Shown: positions 26,326-33,847 of the stretch, one piece after another
Numbering within the stretch: the first letter of the stretch is position 1
Layout of the letters: every line of letters begins with the position of its first letter
Assembly: GCF_018141445.1 (NCBI RefSeq)
Contig: NZ_CP058649.1
Coordinates: forward strand, 5,351,001-5,415,000
Source: Vallitalea pronyensis
Lineage (GTDB): Bacteria; Bacillota; Clostridia; Lachnospirales; Vallitaleaceae
DNA length: 64,000 nt
Reading direction: 5' to 3'
Translations under genes and position numbers: made by a program
The notes under the pieces: model-generated
Database searches by the model: none
Told to the model about the DNA's origin: nothing
The model's input: only the letters and a program-made list of their open reading frames with translations

Positions 26326-26347
26326 AACCACACTATATAGTGTGGTT
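26326..26347. promoter_or_regulatory. Perfect 22-bp palindrome, probable regulator binding site
   Basis: AACCACACTAT is followed by its exact reverse complement. It ends three bases before the -35 of the divergent rightward promoter, the position of an activator box such as that of PlcR. The upstream TPR regulator is the obvious candidate protein. Confidence 0.75.
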
Positions 26348-26350
26348 TTC

Positions 26351-26379
26351 TTGCTATGGTAAAAATTATACTATATAAT
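26351..26379 (+). promoter_or_regulatory. Promoter of the small HTH gene
   Basis: TTGCTA, a 17-bp spacer and TATAAT. The -10 is perfect and the -35 is partial, which suits an activated promoter. It leads into the gene at 26403. Confidence 0.75.
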
Positions 26380-26402
26380 GCGCTTGAATGAGGTGGAAAT
26401 GT

Positions 26403-26597
26403 ATGGGAAGCATCAGGAATGAGGTAATGTATTACATAAAGAAACGCGGATTTCTGATTAAGGATATCTCAAAAAATTTAAAGATATCTGGTCAAAATCT
26501 TGCTAATAAATTGACTAGAGAGACTATTACATATCGTGATATAAAGAAGATCGCCCACATGCTCGGTTATGACATTGTATGGAAGAAGCGAAAATAA
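26403..26597 (+). CDS. Small HTH protein, probable target of the peptide-sensing regulator
   Basis: A 64-residue protein made of one Cro-like helix-turn-helix (FLIKDISKNLKISGQNLANK). ATG at 26403 follows GAGGTGGAAATGT. It is divergent from the TPR regulator, behind the palindrome-linked promoter, and followed by its own terminator. It could relay the signal to the lysogeny circuit. In SPbeta-type arbitrium the regulated product aimX is instead a small RNA/peptide, so the parallel is in position only. Confidence 0.75.
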   Translation: MGSIRNEVMYYIKKRGFLIKDISKNLKISGQNLANKLTRETITYRDIKKIAHMLGYDIVWKKRK

Positions 26598-26627
26598 AAC
26601 AGACTATGTATTTTATGTAGTCTGTTT
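26597..26627 (+). terminator. Terminator after the small HTH gene
   Basis: AAACAGACTA and TAGTCTGTTT form a 10-bp stem followed by T-rich sequence. Confidence 0.85.
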
Positions 26628-26695
26628 ATTTATTGTAATGGTAAATTTTGGTATTATATTGGAAAAAAGTGCAATTAGTAGCAATTATTTTATCG

Positions 26696-26724
26696 TTTAC
26701 ACGAATGTACGTTCGTGTTATGCT
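26696..26724 (+). promoter_or_regulatory. Promoter with a LexA (SOS) box in its spacer
   Basis: TTTACA, a 17-bp spacer and TATGCT. The spacer contains CGAATGTACGTTCG (26702-26715), one base from the Gram-positive consensus CGAAC-N4-GTTCG and part of a 20-bp near-palindrome. Confidence 0.7.
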
Positions 26725-26739
26725 AGACTTAGGGTGATA

Positions 26740-26991
26740 ATGATGAAGGCTTACAATGTGCCGATAGAATGTATTGCGACATGGTCAAAACGGGGTGAAA
26801 TATCCCCTATTAGATTTAAGTTTAAGGACAAAACATATGGACATATCTGCGTGAAATATAAAAGCTTAAATAAGCATGCAGGTAACCCGATGTATTTCTT
26901 TACGTGTGTAGCTATATCCATGGGACAAGAATGCCCCTGTGAGTTGAGATATGAGCTAAGTACGTGCTTGTGGCGGTTATATAAAATATAA
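26740..26991 (+). CDS. Small protein under a probable SOS promoter
   Basis: An 83-residue protein beginning MMKAYNVPIECIATWSKRG. The beta-rich N-terminus resembles small Firmicute proteins of unknown function that lie near lexA or Y-family polymerase genes; I cannot name the family with certainty. ATG after AGGGTGATA. The LexA box upstream suggests induction on DNA damage, perhaps at prophage induction. A terminator overlaps the stop. Confidence 0.65.
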   Translation: MMKAYNVPIECIATWSKRGEISPIRFKFKDKTYGHICVKYKSLNKHAGNPMYFFTCVAISMGQECPCELRYELSTCLWRLYKI

Positions 26992-27014
26992 GCCTACCAT
27001 TTAATTGGTAGGCT
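26991..27014. terminator. Bidirectional terminator
   Basis: AGCCTACCA and TGGTAGGCT form a 9-bp stem between convergent genes. Confidence 0.8.
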
Positions 27015-27020
27015 GTTTTG

Positions 27021-27230
27021 TTAATCTGCATTTTCTTCATTTATTTTCCGATTATGTTCTCCTAAGTAATGCATAAAACAGTTAAGTGTGCTATATATGT
27101 CTGTTGTGAATTGTTCATCCATGGCATACAAACCTTCTATTACTTGTATCTTATCTTCTACAGATAATTTATCTATTTCCACGCAAACATCTTTTAGCCT
27201 TTTAGCTAACCATAGTATTTTTGTATCCAT
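27021..27230 (-). CDS. Hypothetical protein
   Basis: A 69-residue helical protein beginning MDTKILWLAKRLKDVC; no family recognised. ATG with TAGGGGATGATACAGC upstream, 13 bases after the SHOCT protein gene, so likely co-transcribed with it. Confidence 0.6.
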   Translation of the reverse strand: MDTKILWLAKRLKDVCVEIDKLSVEDKIQVIEGLYAMDEQFTTDIYSTLNCFMHYLGEHNRKINEENAD

Positions 27231-27243
27231 GCTGTATCATCCC

Positions 27244-27972
27244 CTACTGTTCTAACAATTGTTTTTTCTTTTTATCAAATTCATCTTGGGTAATAGCTCC
27301 CATATCAAGTAATTCTTTGAATTTTAATATTTCATCTGCTACACTTACAGTCCCAGTAACAGCTACTTCTTCGCCTCTTTGCTTGTTAGTAATTGTTTCT
27401 AAAACCGATATTATATTATCACACGATTTTTTGACTTCTTTGTATAGAAATCCACTTCTTTTAAGTTGTGTTTGTATCAAATTAATCCTAATATTTTTAA
27501 CCCATCTATGATTAAGACTTATACGTATATACATGTTGGATACTACTGATTTCTGTTTTCTTTTTCCTGTTACTCCCCCAACTATAGCACCTACGCCACC
27601 TAATAATAATCCGCCAGTTACGGCCTTTCCCATGCCACCTTTAATGACAGCATCTCCATCTTCGTACAATTCAAAATTTACTATATCAGAGAATTTGAAG
27701 CATTCAGCACCTTTTCTTGTCCGAAACAATTTACTATTCTCATCTACTTCAAATAAGCGAGCTATTTTAATTGTTGGTATGAAGTTTTTAAATGGCTCTC
27801 TATTTTCTTCTATGTATCTGTAGCGATCTTTTATATCATTTACGGAAAAACAGCTCATGTCCATATCAAGCTTGCACTTATAAAAACAGTCAGTACATAT
27901 GTATCCGTCTCTGATCTGTTTGCGACCTAAGATTCCTGCTTTTTTATTACAAATAGCGCAATATGTAGCCAT
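27244..27972 (-). CDS. Zinc-ribbon and SHOCT domain protein
   Basis: A 242-residue protein. The N-terminal zinc ribbon has CAICNKK and CTDCFYKC, a glycine-rich segment (GGLLLGGVGAIVGGVTGKRK) near residue 120 may touch membrane, and a SHOCT domain (LKFKELLDMGAITQDEFDKKKKQLL) forms the C-terminus. SHOCT modules are short oligomerisation domains common in Firmicute mobile elements. An accessory gene between the lysis cassette and attL; its role is unknown. Confidence 0.75.
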   Translation of the reverse strand: MATYCAICNKKAGILGRKQIRDGYICTDCFYKCKLDMDMSCFSVNDIKDRYRYIEENREPFKNFIPTIKIARLFEVDENSKLFRTRKGAECFKFSDIVNFELYEDGDAVIKGGMGKAVTGGLLLGGVGAIVGGVTGKRKQKSVVSNMYIRISLNHRWVKNIRINLIQTQLKRSGFLYKEVKKSCDNIISVLETITNKQRGEEVAVTGTVSVADEILKFKELLDMGAITQDEFDKKKKQLLEQ

Positions 27973-28083
27973 AAAATGCCCCCTTCTACTAATATGGTAT
28001 ATATTTCAATTATATATAATAAAATACAATAAGTCAAAACCCATGGGTAATTAGTAACTTTTCATTGCTAACCTACATTTAGG

Positions 28084-28653
28084 CTATATTTTGTAAAGTG
28101 AAATAATTAAGCTTATCACTGAAATAATAAATGCAAGTAATGCAATTATATTTGCAAACCTTGATTGTCTAATAGCTTTATTATCTTTTCTAAGCCTCTT
28201 TTTAAGCCTATTTTCTTCTATTGTGCTATTAACTAAGGAATTTGTATTCGCCTTTAAGCTATTTTTGGTTAATTCAATCGTTCTACTTGTCATTTCATAG
28301 CTATGTAATTTTAATGAACCATCTTTCATTTTTCTTTCAAATACACCAATTATATAACCGTTGTATCTATTAATGAACTGTTGTTGGATAAAAATAATAT
28401 CCTTCTCTGTATATGTAAAATTTAGTTCTTTTTGTAGTTCTAACACAATATTTAATGTTTCTTGACAATTAACCAATGTATTTTTATTTACCATATCAAG
28501 TATTGCCGAATTAAATGTACCAGAATTTAATAATCCTTGGTCACAATATTCATTTGAAATATTTTTATACTCTCTATGAATAAGTGTAGATAGTTCATTC
28601 ATTTTTTCATATAAATTTTTTTCTATAAGTCTTTCTTTTTCCTTTTTATTCAT
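28084..28653 (-). CDS. Hypothetical protein with C-terminal membrane anchor
   Basis: About 189 residues, mostly helical and charged, with coiled-coil propensity near residues 145-165 (EENRLKKRLRKDNKAIRQSR) and one C-terminal membrane helix (IIALLAFIISVISLIISLY). The topology suggests a tail-anchored cytoplasmic protein. Family not recognised. The start is uncertain between 28674 and 28653. Confidence 0.6.
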   Translation of the reverse strand: MNKKEKERLIEKNLYEKMNELSTLIHREYKNISNEYCDQGLLNSGTFNSAILDMVNKNTLVNCQETLNIVLELQKELNFTYTEKDIIFIQQQFINRYNGYIIGVFERKMKDGSLKLHSYEMTSRTIELTKNSLKANTNSLVNSTIEENRLKKRLRKDNKAIRQSRFANIIALLAFIISVISLIISLYKI

Positions 28654-28738
28654 TTTCATCCCCCAGTCTAACATATAGTTTATAAAACCCTATTTATATA
28701 TAATACTATCAAATAATTTATTATTAGGCAATAAAAAA

Positions 28739-28758
28739 AGCCCACCACAAGGTAGGCT
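28739..28758 (-). terminator. Terminator at the end of the late operon
   Basis: AGCCCACC and GGTAGGCT pair with one mismatch; read leftward a run of seven T follows. It lies after the holin gene. Confidence 0.8.
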
Positions 28759-28792
28759 AACATTACACTTTTATATTTTAGTTTAATGTCAA

Positions 28793-29080
28793 TTACTTAT
28801 TCTTGAGCTGCTTAATCACTTGATTCCCATAAACGGCTACCGCTGCTGACAACACCCCATAAATAAAGCCCATTAAGTATGTACTAGCGTTAAATCCTTC
28901 TTTTAGCTGTATAGCAATATAAAGGATAGACACACAACATGTAAACACCAATAAAACTAATGGTATTGTCCAATCTGGCACTTTTGGTATGACTTTTAGG
29001 AATAACCCCATGCAGTAACATATTGCAATTAAAATAAGCAACTCTGGTCTAATAAATTCGATTATAATGTTCCAATCCAT
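28793..29080 (-). CDS. Phage holin, Hol44 / superfamily V type
   Basis: A 95-residue membrane protein: three hydrophobic segments, an N-terminus typical of this family (IIEFIRPELLILIAICYCMG) and a charged tail (NQVIKQLKNK). It forms lesions in the cytoplasmic membrane so the endolysin can reach the wall. It is the last late gene, directly after the amidase. Confidence 0.8.
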   Translation of the reverse strand: MDWNIIIEFIRPELLILIAICYCMGLFLKVIPKVPDWTIPLVLLVFTCCVSILYIAIQLKEGFNASTYLMGFIYGVLSAAVAVYGNQVIKQLKNK

Positions 29081-29740
29081 TTACATCTCTCCTAACTCTT
29101 TTAATCCAGCCTTAATCAAGGCTATGCGGTTGTTAAGTTCCTTGTTTTCTACATCTAGGTTAAACACTTCTTTAGACGTCTTTTTCCACTGGTCATTTAG
29201 GTATTCTACATCTGCCCTTAGCCCCTCTATGGTCTGTCTGAGCTGTTCGTTTTCAACCTCTAGTTCATTATCATTACTTTCCCTTAAGGCGGTTATGTAA
29301 TTATCCCAAGGGACGTAATTACCTGGACACAGTTTATAGCTTGCGTAATCGTGGTGTTTTTTAACTTTGTCTATAGGTATGTTATATTTAGTCTGTACTT
29401 GCTTTGTAAGCCATACCAGTGCGTTAAATTGAGCTTGTGGCATAGATTTATCTGCCATACCCTTATAGTCCTGATAGCAACCTTCTAGGCATATACCTAG
29501 AGATTTTGAGTTCATCCCCTTGCAATGTGCGCCCCTTTGTTCTTCCCTTCTGCCCCTGTATATCTTCCCTTCCTTTGTAACAAAGAAATGATAACCACAA
29601 CCAGCCCATCCAAAGCCTATATGCCATTTATGGATATCATAGATACTGCAGCTACTTTTTAGAGCATGGTGAACAATTATATATAGTGGCTTGTTATTAC
29701 TTGGTACGTTAATCTTTAATTTACTATCAATTATCTTCAT
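29081..29740 (-). CDS. Endolysin: N-acetylmuramoyl-L-alanine amidase
   Basis: A 219-residue protein. The amidase_2/PGRP domain spans residues about 15-145 with zinc ligands in IIVHHA, VKKHHDY and LCPGN. The C-terminal 70 residues form a coiled coil in place of a recognisable wall-binding domain (LEVENEQLRQTIEGLRADVE). It cleaves the bond between the glycan and stem peptide in host lysis. ATG with GAAAGGATGATTAC upstream. Confidence 0.88.
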   Translation of the reverse strand: MKIIDSKLKINVPSNNKPLYIIVHHALKSSCSIYDIHKWHIGFGWAGCGYHFFVTKEGKIYRGRREEQRGAHCKGMNSKSLGICLEGCYQDYKGMADKSMPQAQFNALVWLTKQVQTKYNIPIDKVKKHHDYASYKLCPGNYVPWDNYITALRESNDNELEVENEQLRQTIEGLRADVEYLNDQWKKTSKEVFNLDVENKELNNRIALIKAGLKELGEM

Positions 29741-29744
29741 GTAA

Positions 29745-29954
29745 TCATCCTTTCATTGGAATATTTTGTATGTACCAGAAGAAAAAGCCACTTAGCGATA
29801 CAATTATGGTGATAATAAGCCACTTTATCCATCCTGCTACTAATTCCATTTGCTTTATTAAATGCTCTATTCTTTCAATGAGTTGTACGTCTGTTTTCTC
29901 TAAGACCTGTATTCTAGCCTCGTGATCGTCTAAGATTTCATCATATGTTTTCAA
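29745..29954 (-). CDS. XhlA-type lysis accessory protein
   Basis: A 69-residue protein: coiled coil (EARIQVLEKTDVQLIERIEH) followed by a C-terminal membrane helix (WLIITIIVSLSGFFFWYI), the layout of hemolysin XhlA in PBSX-like phages. TTG start after GGAGGTTAAACG. It lies directly before the amidase gene. Confidence 0.75.
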   Translation of the reverse strand: MKTYDEILDDHEARIQVLEKTDVQLIERIEHLIKQMELVAGWIKWLIITIIVSLSGFFFWYIQNIPMKG

Positions 29955-29981
29955 CGTTTAACCTCCAATCAAAAAGAGGGC

Positions 29982-30173
29982 TTATATGCCCTCTGGATTT
30001 TCAATAGGATTTAGCAACCCTAATAGTTCGTCTATTTCTTCTTGTGTCACGTCTGTATATGTAGTAGGTAATAGTGTTACTTTTGCTTGTAGATATTCTT
30101 TGTCATATAACTGCTTATTAATACATGCCTTTAATGCGTTCATTGAGTTTAACTTGTTAGCTCCTAATACCAT
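29982..30173 (-). CDS. Small tail-region protein
   Basis: A 63-residue protein, ATG after GGGGAGGTGTGATA. It lies between the baseplate protein and XhlA, the position of XkdX-like proteins, but it lacks their clear signature. Function unknown. Confidence 0.55.
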   Translation of the reverse strand: MVLGANKLNSMNALKACINKQLYDKEYLQAKVTLLPTTYTDVTQEEIDELLGLLNPIENPEGI

Positions 30174-30188
30174 TATCACACCTCCCCT

Positions 30189-32516
30189 TTATAAGCTTTG
30201 AACTATGAGCATATTAAGCGTATCCTCTAAGGTCATTACCTTGGTATTGGTATCCCCCACTGCTACATTAAGGCTTCCAACTGCTGCTCCTATGTTACCT
30301 GGTATCCATGCATCTTGGATTATATTTAAGCATGTCCCTCGAGCCCTTTCACCTTTTGCTATTACTGCACCTGTGTACGGAGCATCTAATGTAATGGTGA
30401 CGCCATCTGATTCTAATGTGCCTGTCAAATCTCCATTTACACCCTTTAACTCTAGTATAGATATGCATTTATAATCGAGAGTGATTGTAGATTCTGCTGT
30501 TAAATTTACTTCCTTAATTGTTGTCGGTATCTGTACTAAATCTCCACTTTGGTAAGCATGTATTGAGTATGGGGCCTTATAGCCTTGTTGACCATCTTCG
30601 ATTGTTTCCTCTTGGGCTAGTTGATACTCGAGAATATATGGATTTGCATTGAAGTAATCTTTCCAGTTTTGGCTTGTTGGTGTTACTCCATCTGTAAATC
30701 CAGTATCACTATTAGGTACTGCAATTACAAAAAAGCCGCCGCTATAATTCCATGTATCGCCAACTGTTCCGCCGCCATCAAAAGGTACATTTTTATTATC
30801 GTTTTTCCTTAGTCTGTTGACTGTACTATTTGCTAAATAGTTTTGGAAAACACTAGTCACAGCTGCATCAATTCTAACCCTTTTTAAACCTGTTAAGTTA
30901 GAATGATTAACCCAATTATAGCTACCGTTCAAAACTGTTTCATCACTATTTCTGTATATCAGTTTTCCATCGGTGGTGATCTCATCATACATATCACCAA
31001 TACGAGTCATACGCCTACCTGTGCTAAACTCTGTTTTATCGAAGTCGAATGGAATGTAATTGATTGGCATTGTGTTTCCTTCAACAATCATAAATTCATC
31101 TATTGTCTTATCATCTACGGAACAATGAGTTATAAAATATCTTGCATTTTTTGGTGTTGTGAAGGTTTGTGCGGTTATTGATGAAATTCTGCTCTTATTA
31201 GCATCATAAAAATTAATATACGAATTTGTACCTCTATTATGCATATACTCTGTGTCTGACTTACAATAGATATAATCAGTTGAATATTGACCAGTATAAT
31301 CAGTCCATATTCCATTGGGATCGTAATATCCACCATTTATTGATTTATCTTTATCAAAGATATTTTGAGTACGACTCACTAATTCGTAACTTAGTGCGCA
31401 TGTTACTGTATTTTCAATGTAGTGATACTTTGCAAGTAATTCAGCATCGGAAAGGTTGTATGTTACGTCATCCACTTGTATTAACATAAACTCTTTAATT
31501 TTAGGGTTAACATCAGTTGTATGTCCCCACCAAAGTAACTCTTTTATATTTTGCGTAGTTTCAAACTTCCAAACTTTCCTACCAGTTGAAGCATTATAGT
31601 TTTCTGTGGTTGACTGGAACAAACTAGAATCATCTTGTAGTTTAACTAAAGGAGTATTCCTCACACTAGTCGCGGGTGCCGTAGTTACATTGTAAAACAA
31701 AATATACTTATCGCTGGTCAGATTGAGCGTGGAGTCAATGCTTTTATATGCGATTGCCCCAATACTAGCAACCTCTATTTCAGCAGTACCATTTGCACCT
31801 AATAAATTTGTAACGGGTGCTACTCCTTTAGCACCTGGTCTAAATAACCCTTTTGTATTGGCTGGATATCCCAAAATAGATGCGTTGGAGTCCGTAGAGT
31901 TTAACTGTAGTGTTTCAGCATCTACAATTTTGGATTTTAAATCATTGATTTTGCTGTACCAATAGTCTAGCTGTTCTTTAAAAACATCCCATGAGGTTCC
32001 TTCTACATCTACTAAAGCCTGTGATAATCTTGGGTCTACATCCGTGCCACCTATTACCACTTGATTGAGCTGTCCTTGAACACTATCAACATTGCCCTGT
32101 ACCTCAGCTAAATCATTTTTATAGTTAGGTAGCAAATTGGTTGGAACTATGGTTTCTCCATTCTCCATGCTATTCCTAACCTTGAACTTAAACAGTCCGC
32201 TTGTAGCCTTAACATTCCCTATGTGTAAGGATATTTCTGCTGTTGTAATTCCTTCTACGCTTATCGTGTCCAATGCCAGTACGACAGTAATTAGTCCATT
32301 AACTGCATCAGTAATCGTACAATCTTGTTCATATACGCTACCTTTTGAATCAGTAAACTTTGCCTTTGCCGTATGGCCCGTTAAGTCTACATTGTTGGTG
32401 TTGTCTACTATGGTAATGTTAAAAATATTAGATTCAGTATCCTGACTAACTACCTCAAATAATTCCCCGATAAATGTTTCTTTTAAATCTAATACTATAG
32501 GATAATTTTTTACCAT
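30189..32516 (-). CDS. BppU-type baseplate upper protein / tail fibre
   Basis: A 775-residue protein. Residues about 1-140 match the BppU N-terminal domain (VDLTGHTAKAKFTDSKGSVYE), which attaches receptor-binding parts to the siphovirus baseplate. The long remainder is beta-rich with jelly-roll-like segments and a short helical region near 150, consistent with a trimeric fibre that binds host surface carbohydrate. It begins with ATG after AGAGAGGTGATATA. Confidence 0.78.
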   Translation of the reverse strand: MVKNYPIVLDLKETFIGELFEVVSQDTESNIFNITIVDNTNNVDLTGHTAKAKFTDSKGSVYEQDCTITDAVNGLITVVLALDTISVEGITTAEISLHIGNVKATSGLFKFKVRNSMENGETIVPTNLLPNYKNDLAEVQGNVDSVQGQLNQVVIGGTDVDPRLSQALVDVEGTSWDVFKEQLDYWYSKINDLKSKIVDAETLQLNSTDSNASILGYPANTKGLFRPGAKGVAPVTNLLGANGTAEIEVASIGAIAYKSIDSTLNLTSDKYILFYNVTTAPATSVRNTPLVKLQDDSSLFQSTTENYNASTGRKVWKFETTQNIKELLWWGHTTDVNPKIKEFMLIQVDDVTYNLSDAELLAKYHYIENTVTCALSYELVSRTQNIFDKDKSINGGYYDPNGIWTDYTGQYSTDYIYCKSDTEYMHNRGTNSYINFYDANKSRISSITAQTFTTPKNARYFITHCSVDDKTIDEFMIVEGNTMPINYIPFDFDKTEFSTGRRMTRIGDMYDEITTDGKLIYRNSDETVLNGSYNWVNHSNLTGLKRVRIDAAVTSVFQNYLANSTVNRLRKNDNKNVPFDGGGTVGDTWNYSGGFFVIAVPNSDTGFTDGVTPTSQNWKDYFNANPYILEYQLAQEETIEDGQQGYKAPYSIHAYQSGDLVQIPTTIKEVNLTAESTITLDYKCISILELKGVNGDLTGTLESDGVTITLDAPYTGAVIAKGERARGTCLNIIQDAWIPGNIGAAVGSLNVAVGDTNTKVMTLEDTLNMLIVQSL

Positions 32517-32528
32517 TATATCACCTCT

Positions 32529-32759
32529 CTAAGTTAGTTTACCTAATATAACATAGGTGCTACTAACTCTCGCTAGAAGCACCCTGTCATTATCAGCTAA
32601 TGTTATGCTATTTAGTTTTTTATATGTTTTGCCACTTGCAGTATCCTCACCATCGAAAACCACTTTACCACCAGTGACTGTGCCAAGCTTATACGATGGC
32701 TGTATTTCTTGTTTGACAATATCTTTAATAAGAAAAATAAAATCTTGCGAATCCATCAT
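32529..32759 (-). CDS. Small baseplate-region protein
   Basis: A 76-residue protein. The start MMDSQDF at 32759 overlaps the previous stop (ATGA) and has AAGGTGGTAAGCAT upstream; the ORF extends further without a site. The C-terminal half is beta-rich (KVVFDGEDTASGKTYKKL). Such short proteins are common between tail spike and fibre genes; the exact role is unknown. Confidence 0.6.
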   Translation of the reverse strand: MMDSQDFIFLIKDIVKQEIQPSYKLGTVTGGKVVFDGEDTASGKTYKKLNSITLADNDRVLLARVSSTYVILGKLT

Positions 32760-33847
32760 ATGCTTACCACCTTTCTCACCGTGTGTCTCATCTTTGCCCC
32801 CACCTTCAATTGCATGGACCAATTTGTTTCTATATATTCATCAGATACCGTTAAGGCTGTATACCCAACCTTTAGGCAATCAAGGAATTCGTGGTGTGGC
32901 ATTATGGCCGTTTCAAGGATTAGATATCCATATACATTGCTTGCGTCCTCTGCAATACGTCTGGTATATGAATCCAGTGCTTCCTGATCTGCTATGTTAT
33001 CAATCTCCCTAAAGTCTGTTATAACCCTTCCCCTGTTTGCTGTACTCACTATGGAATTAACATTATCGTTTTCATATATAGACGTGAGGGGCAGCTCTTC
33101 GGGATTGCTTGCTGTGACAATGAACTTATTAGGCACATTGAATAGATCAAGTTCTTCCTCTACTCCATTGTAAATAATGCTTAATTCATCATCCATATAG
33201 GTATAATCAACTGCTCTATCACTAGGCAGGACATAAGGGCTAGACGTATAATAACCCCATGCGTCAACAATTAAGCTATAATAATTTAGTTCTGCCAGCA
33301 GTGAATTTATTATACTCAGTTTACTTGTCCCTATTTCATATTCTCTGTCTACAGTCAATGTTTTACTGGAATTTACTATGTTGATTTTCACTAAGCCCAT
33401 ATTATTCAGTATTTTTTTGATCTCGTTGATATAATTTGAGCCAGCACTAATGAAATACCTGCTATCTACCTTATCATCGGTTAGAATCTGCATTGTATCG
33501 TAACACTCTATTTCTCTAGTGACTTCTCCGTTCTCTTCTTTTCTCTTAGAGCTGCTTAACATGAATATTCCCAAGCTCCACTCTAGCCACGTATTGCCGT
33601 CCTTTACCATCATAAATGGCTGGACATAGTCATTTAACCAATCAATATTATCGCTCTCTTCAATCTTCATTCTGGCTGTTCGATTGATTGTTGCAAGACT
33701 CTTGTAATCTATGGAGCAATTAATCACGTTTGCTAGTGTATCTTTTTTGTTACCGTCATTGTCTAAAAGGTCATATCTGAACTTTATTTCCCTATTTCCT
33801 TTTTTACCATGAAGCACATCTTTTTCATGTTGAGTTAGATTAATCAT
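32756..33847 (-). CDS. Phage tail tip/hub-like protein
   Basis: A 363-residue protein starting MINLTQHEKDVLHGKKGNR. It has segments typical of Gram-positive siphovirus tail hub proteins (LEWSLGIFMLSS, EIECYDTMQIL, TSIYENDNVNS). It lies after the distal tail protein and before the baseplate upper protein. It likely closes the tail tube at its distal end. Family assignment is by pattern and order. Confidence 0.65.
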   Translation of the reverse strand: MINLTQHEKDVLHGKKGNREIKFRYDLLDNDGNKKDTLANVINCSIDYKSLATINRTARMKIEESDNIDWLNDYVQPFMMVKDGNTWLEWSLGIFMLSSSKRKEENGEVTREIECYDTMQILTDDKVDSRYFISAGSNYINEIKKILNNMGLVKINIVNSSKTLTVDREYEIGTSKLSIINSLLAELNYYSLIVDAWGYYTSSPYVLPSDRAVDYTYMDDELSIIYNGVEEELDLFNVPNKFIVTASNPEELPLTSIYENDNVNSIVSTANRGRVITDFREIDNIADQEALDSYTRRIAEDASNVYGYLILETAIMPHHEFLDCLKVGYTALTVSDEYIETNWSMQLKVGAKMRHTVRKVVSI

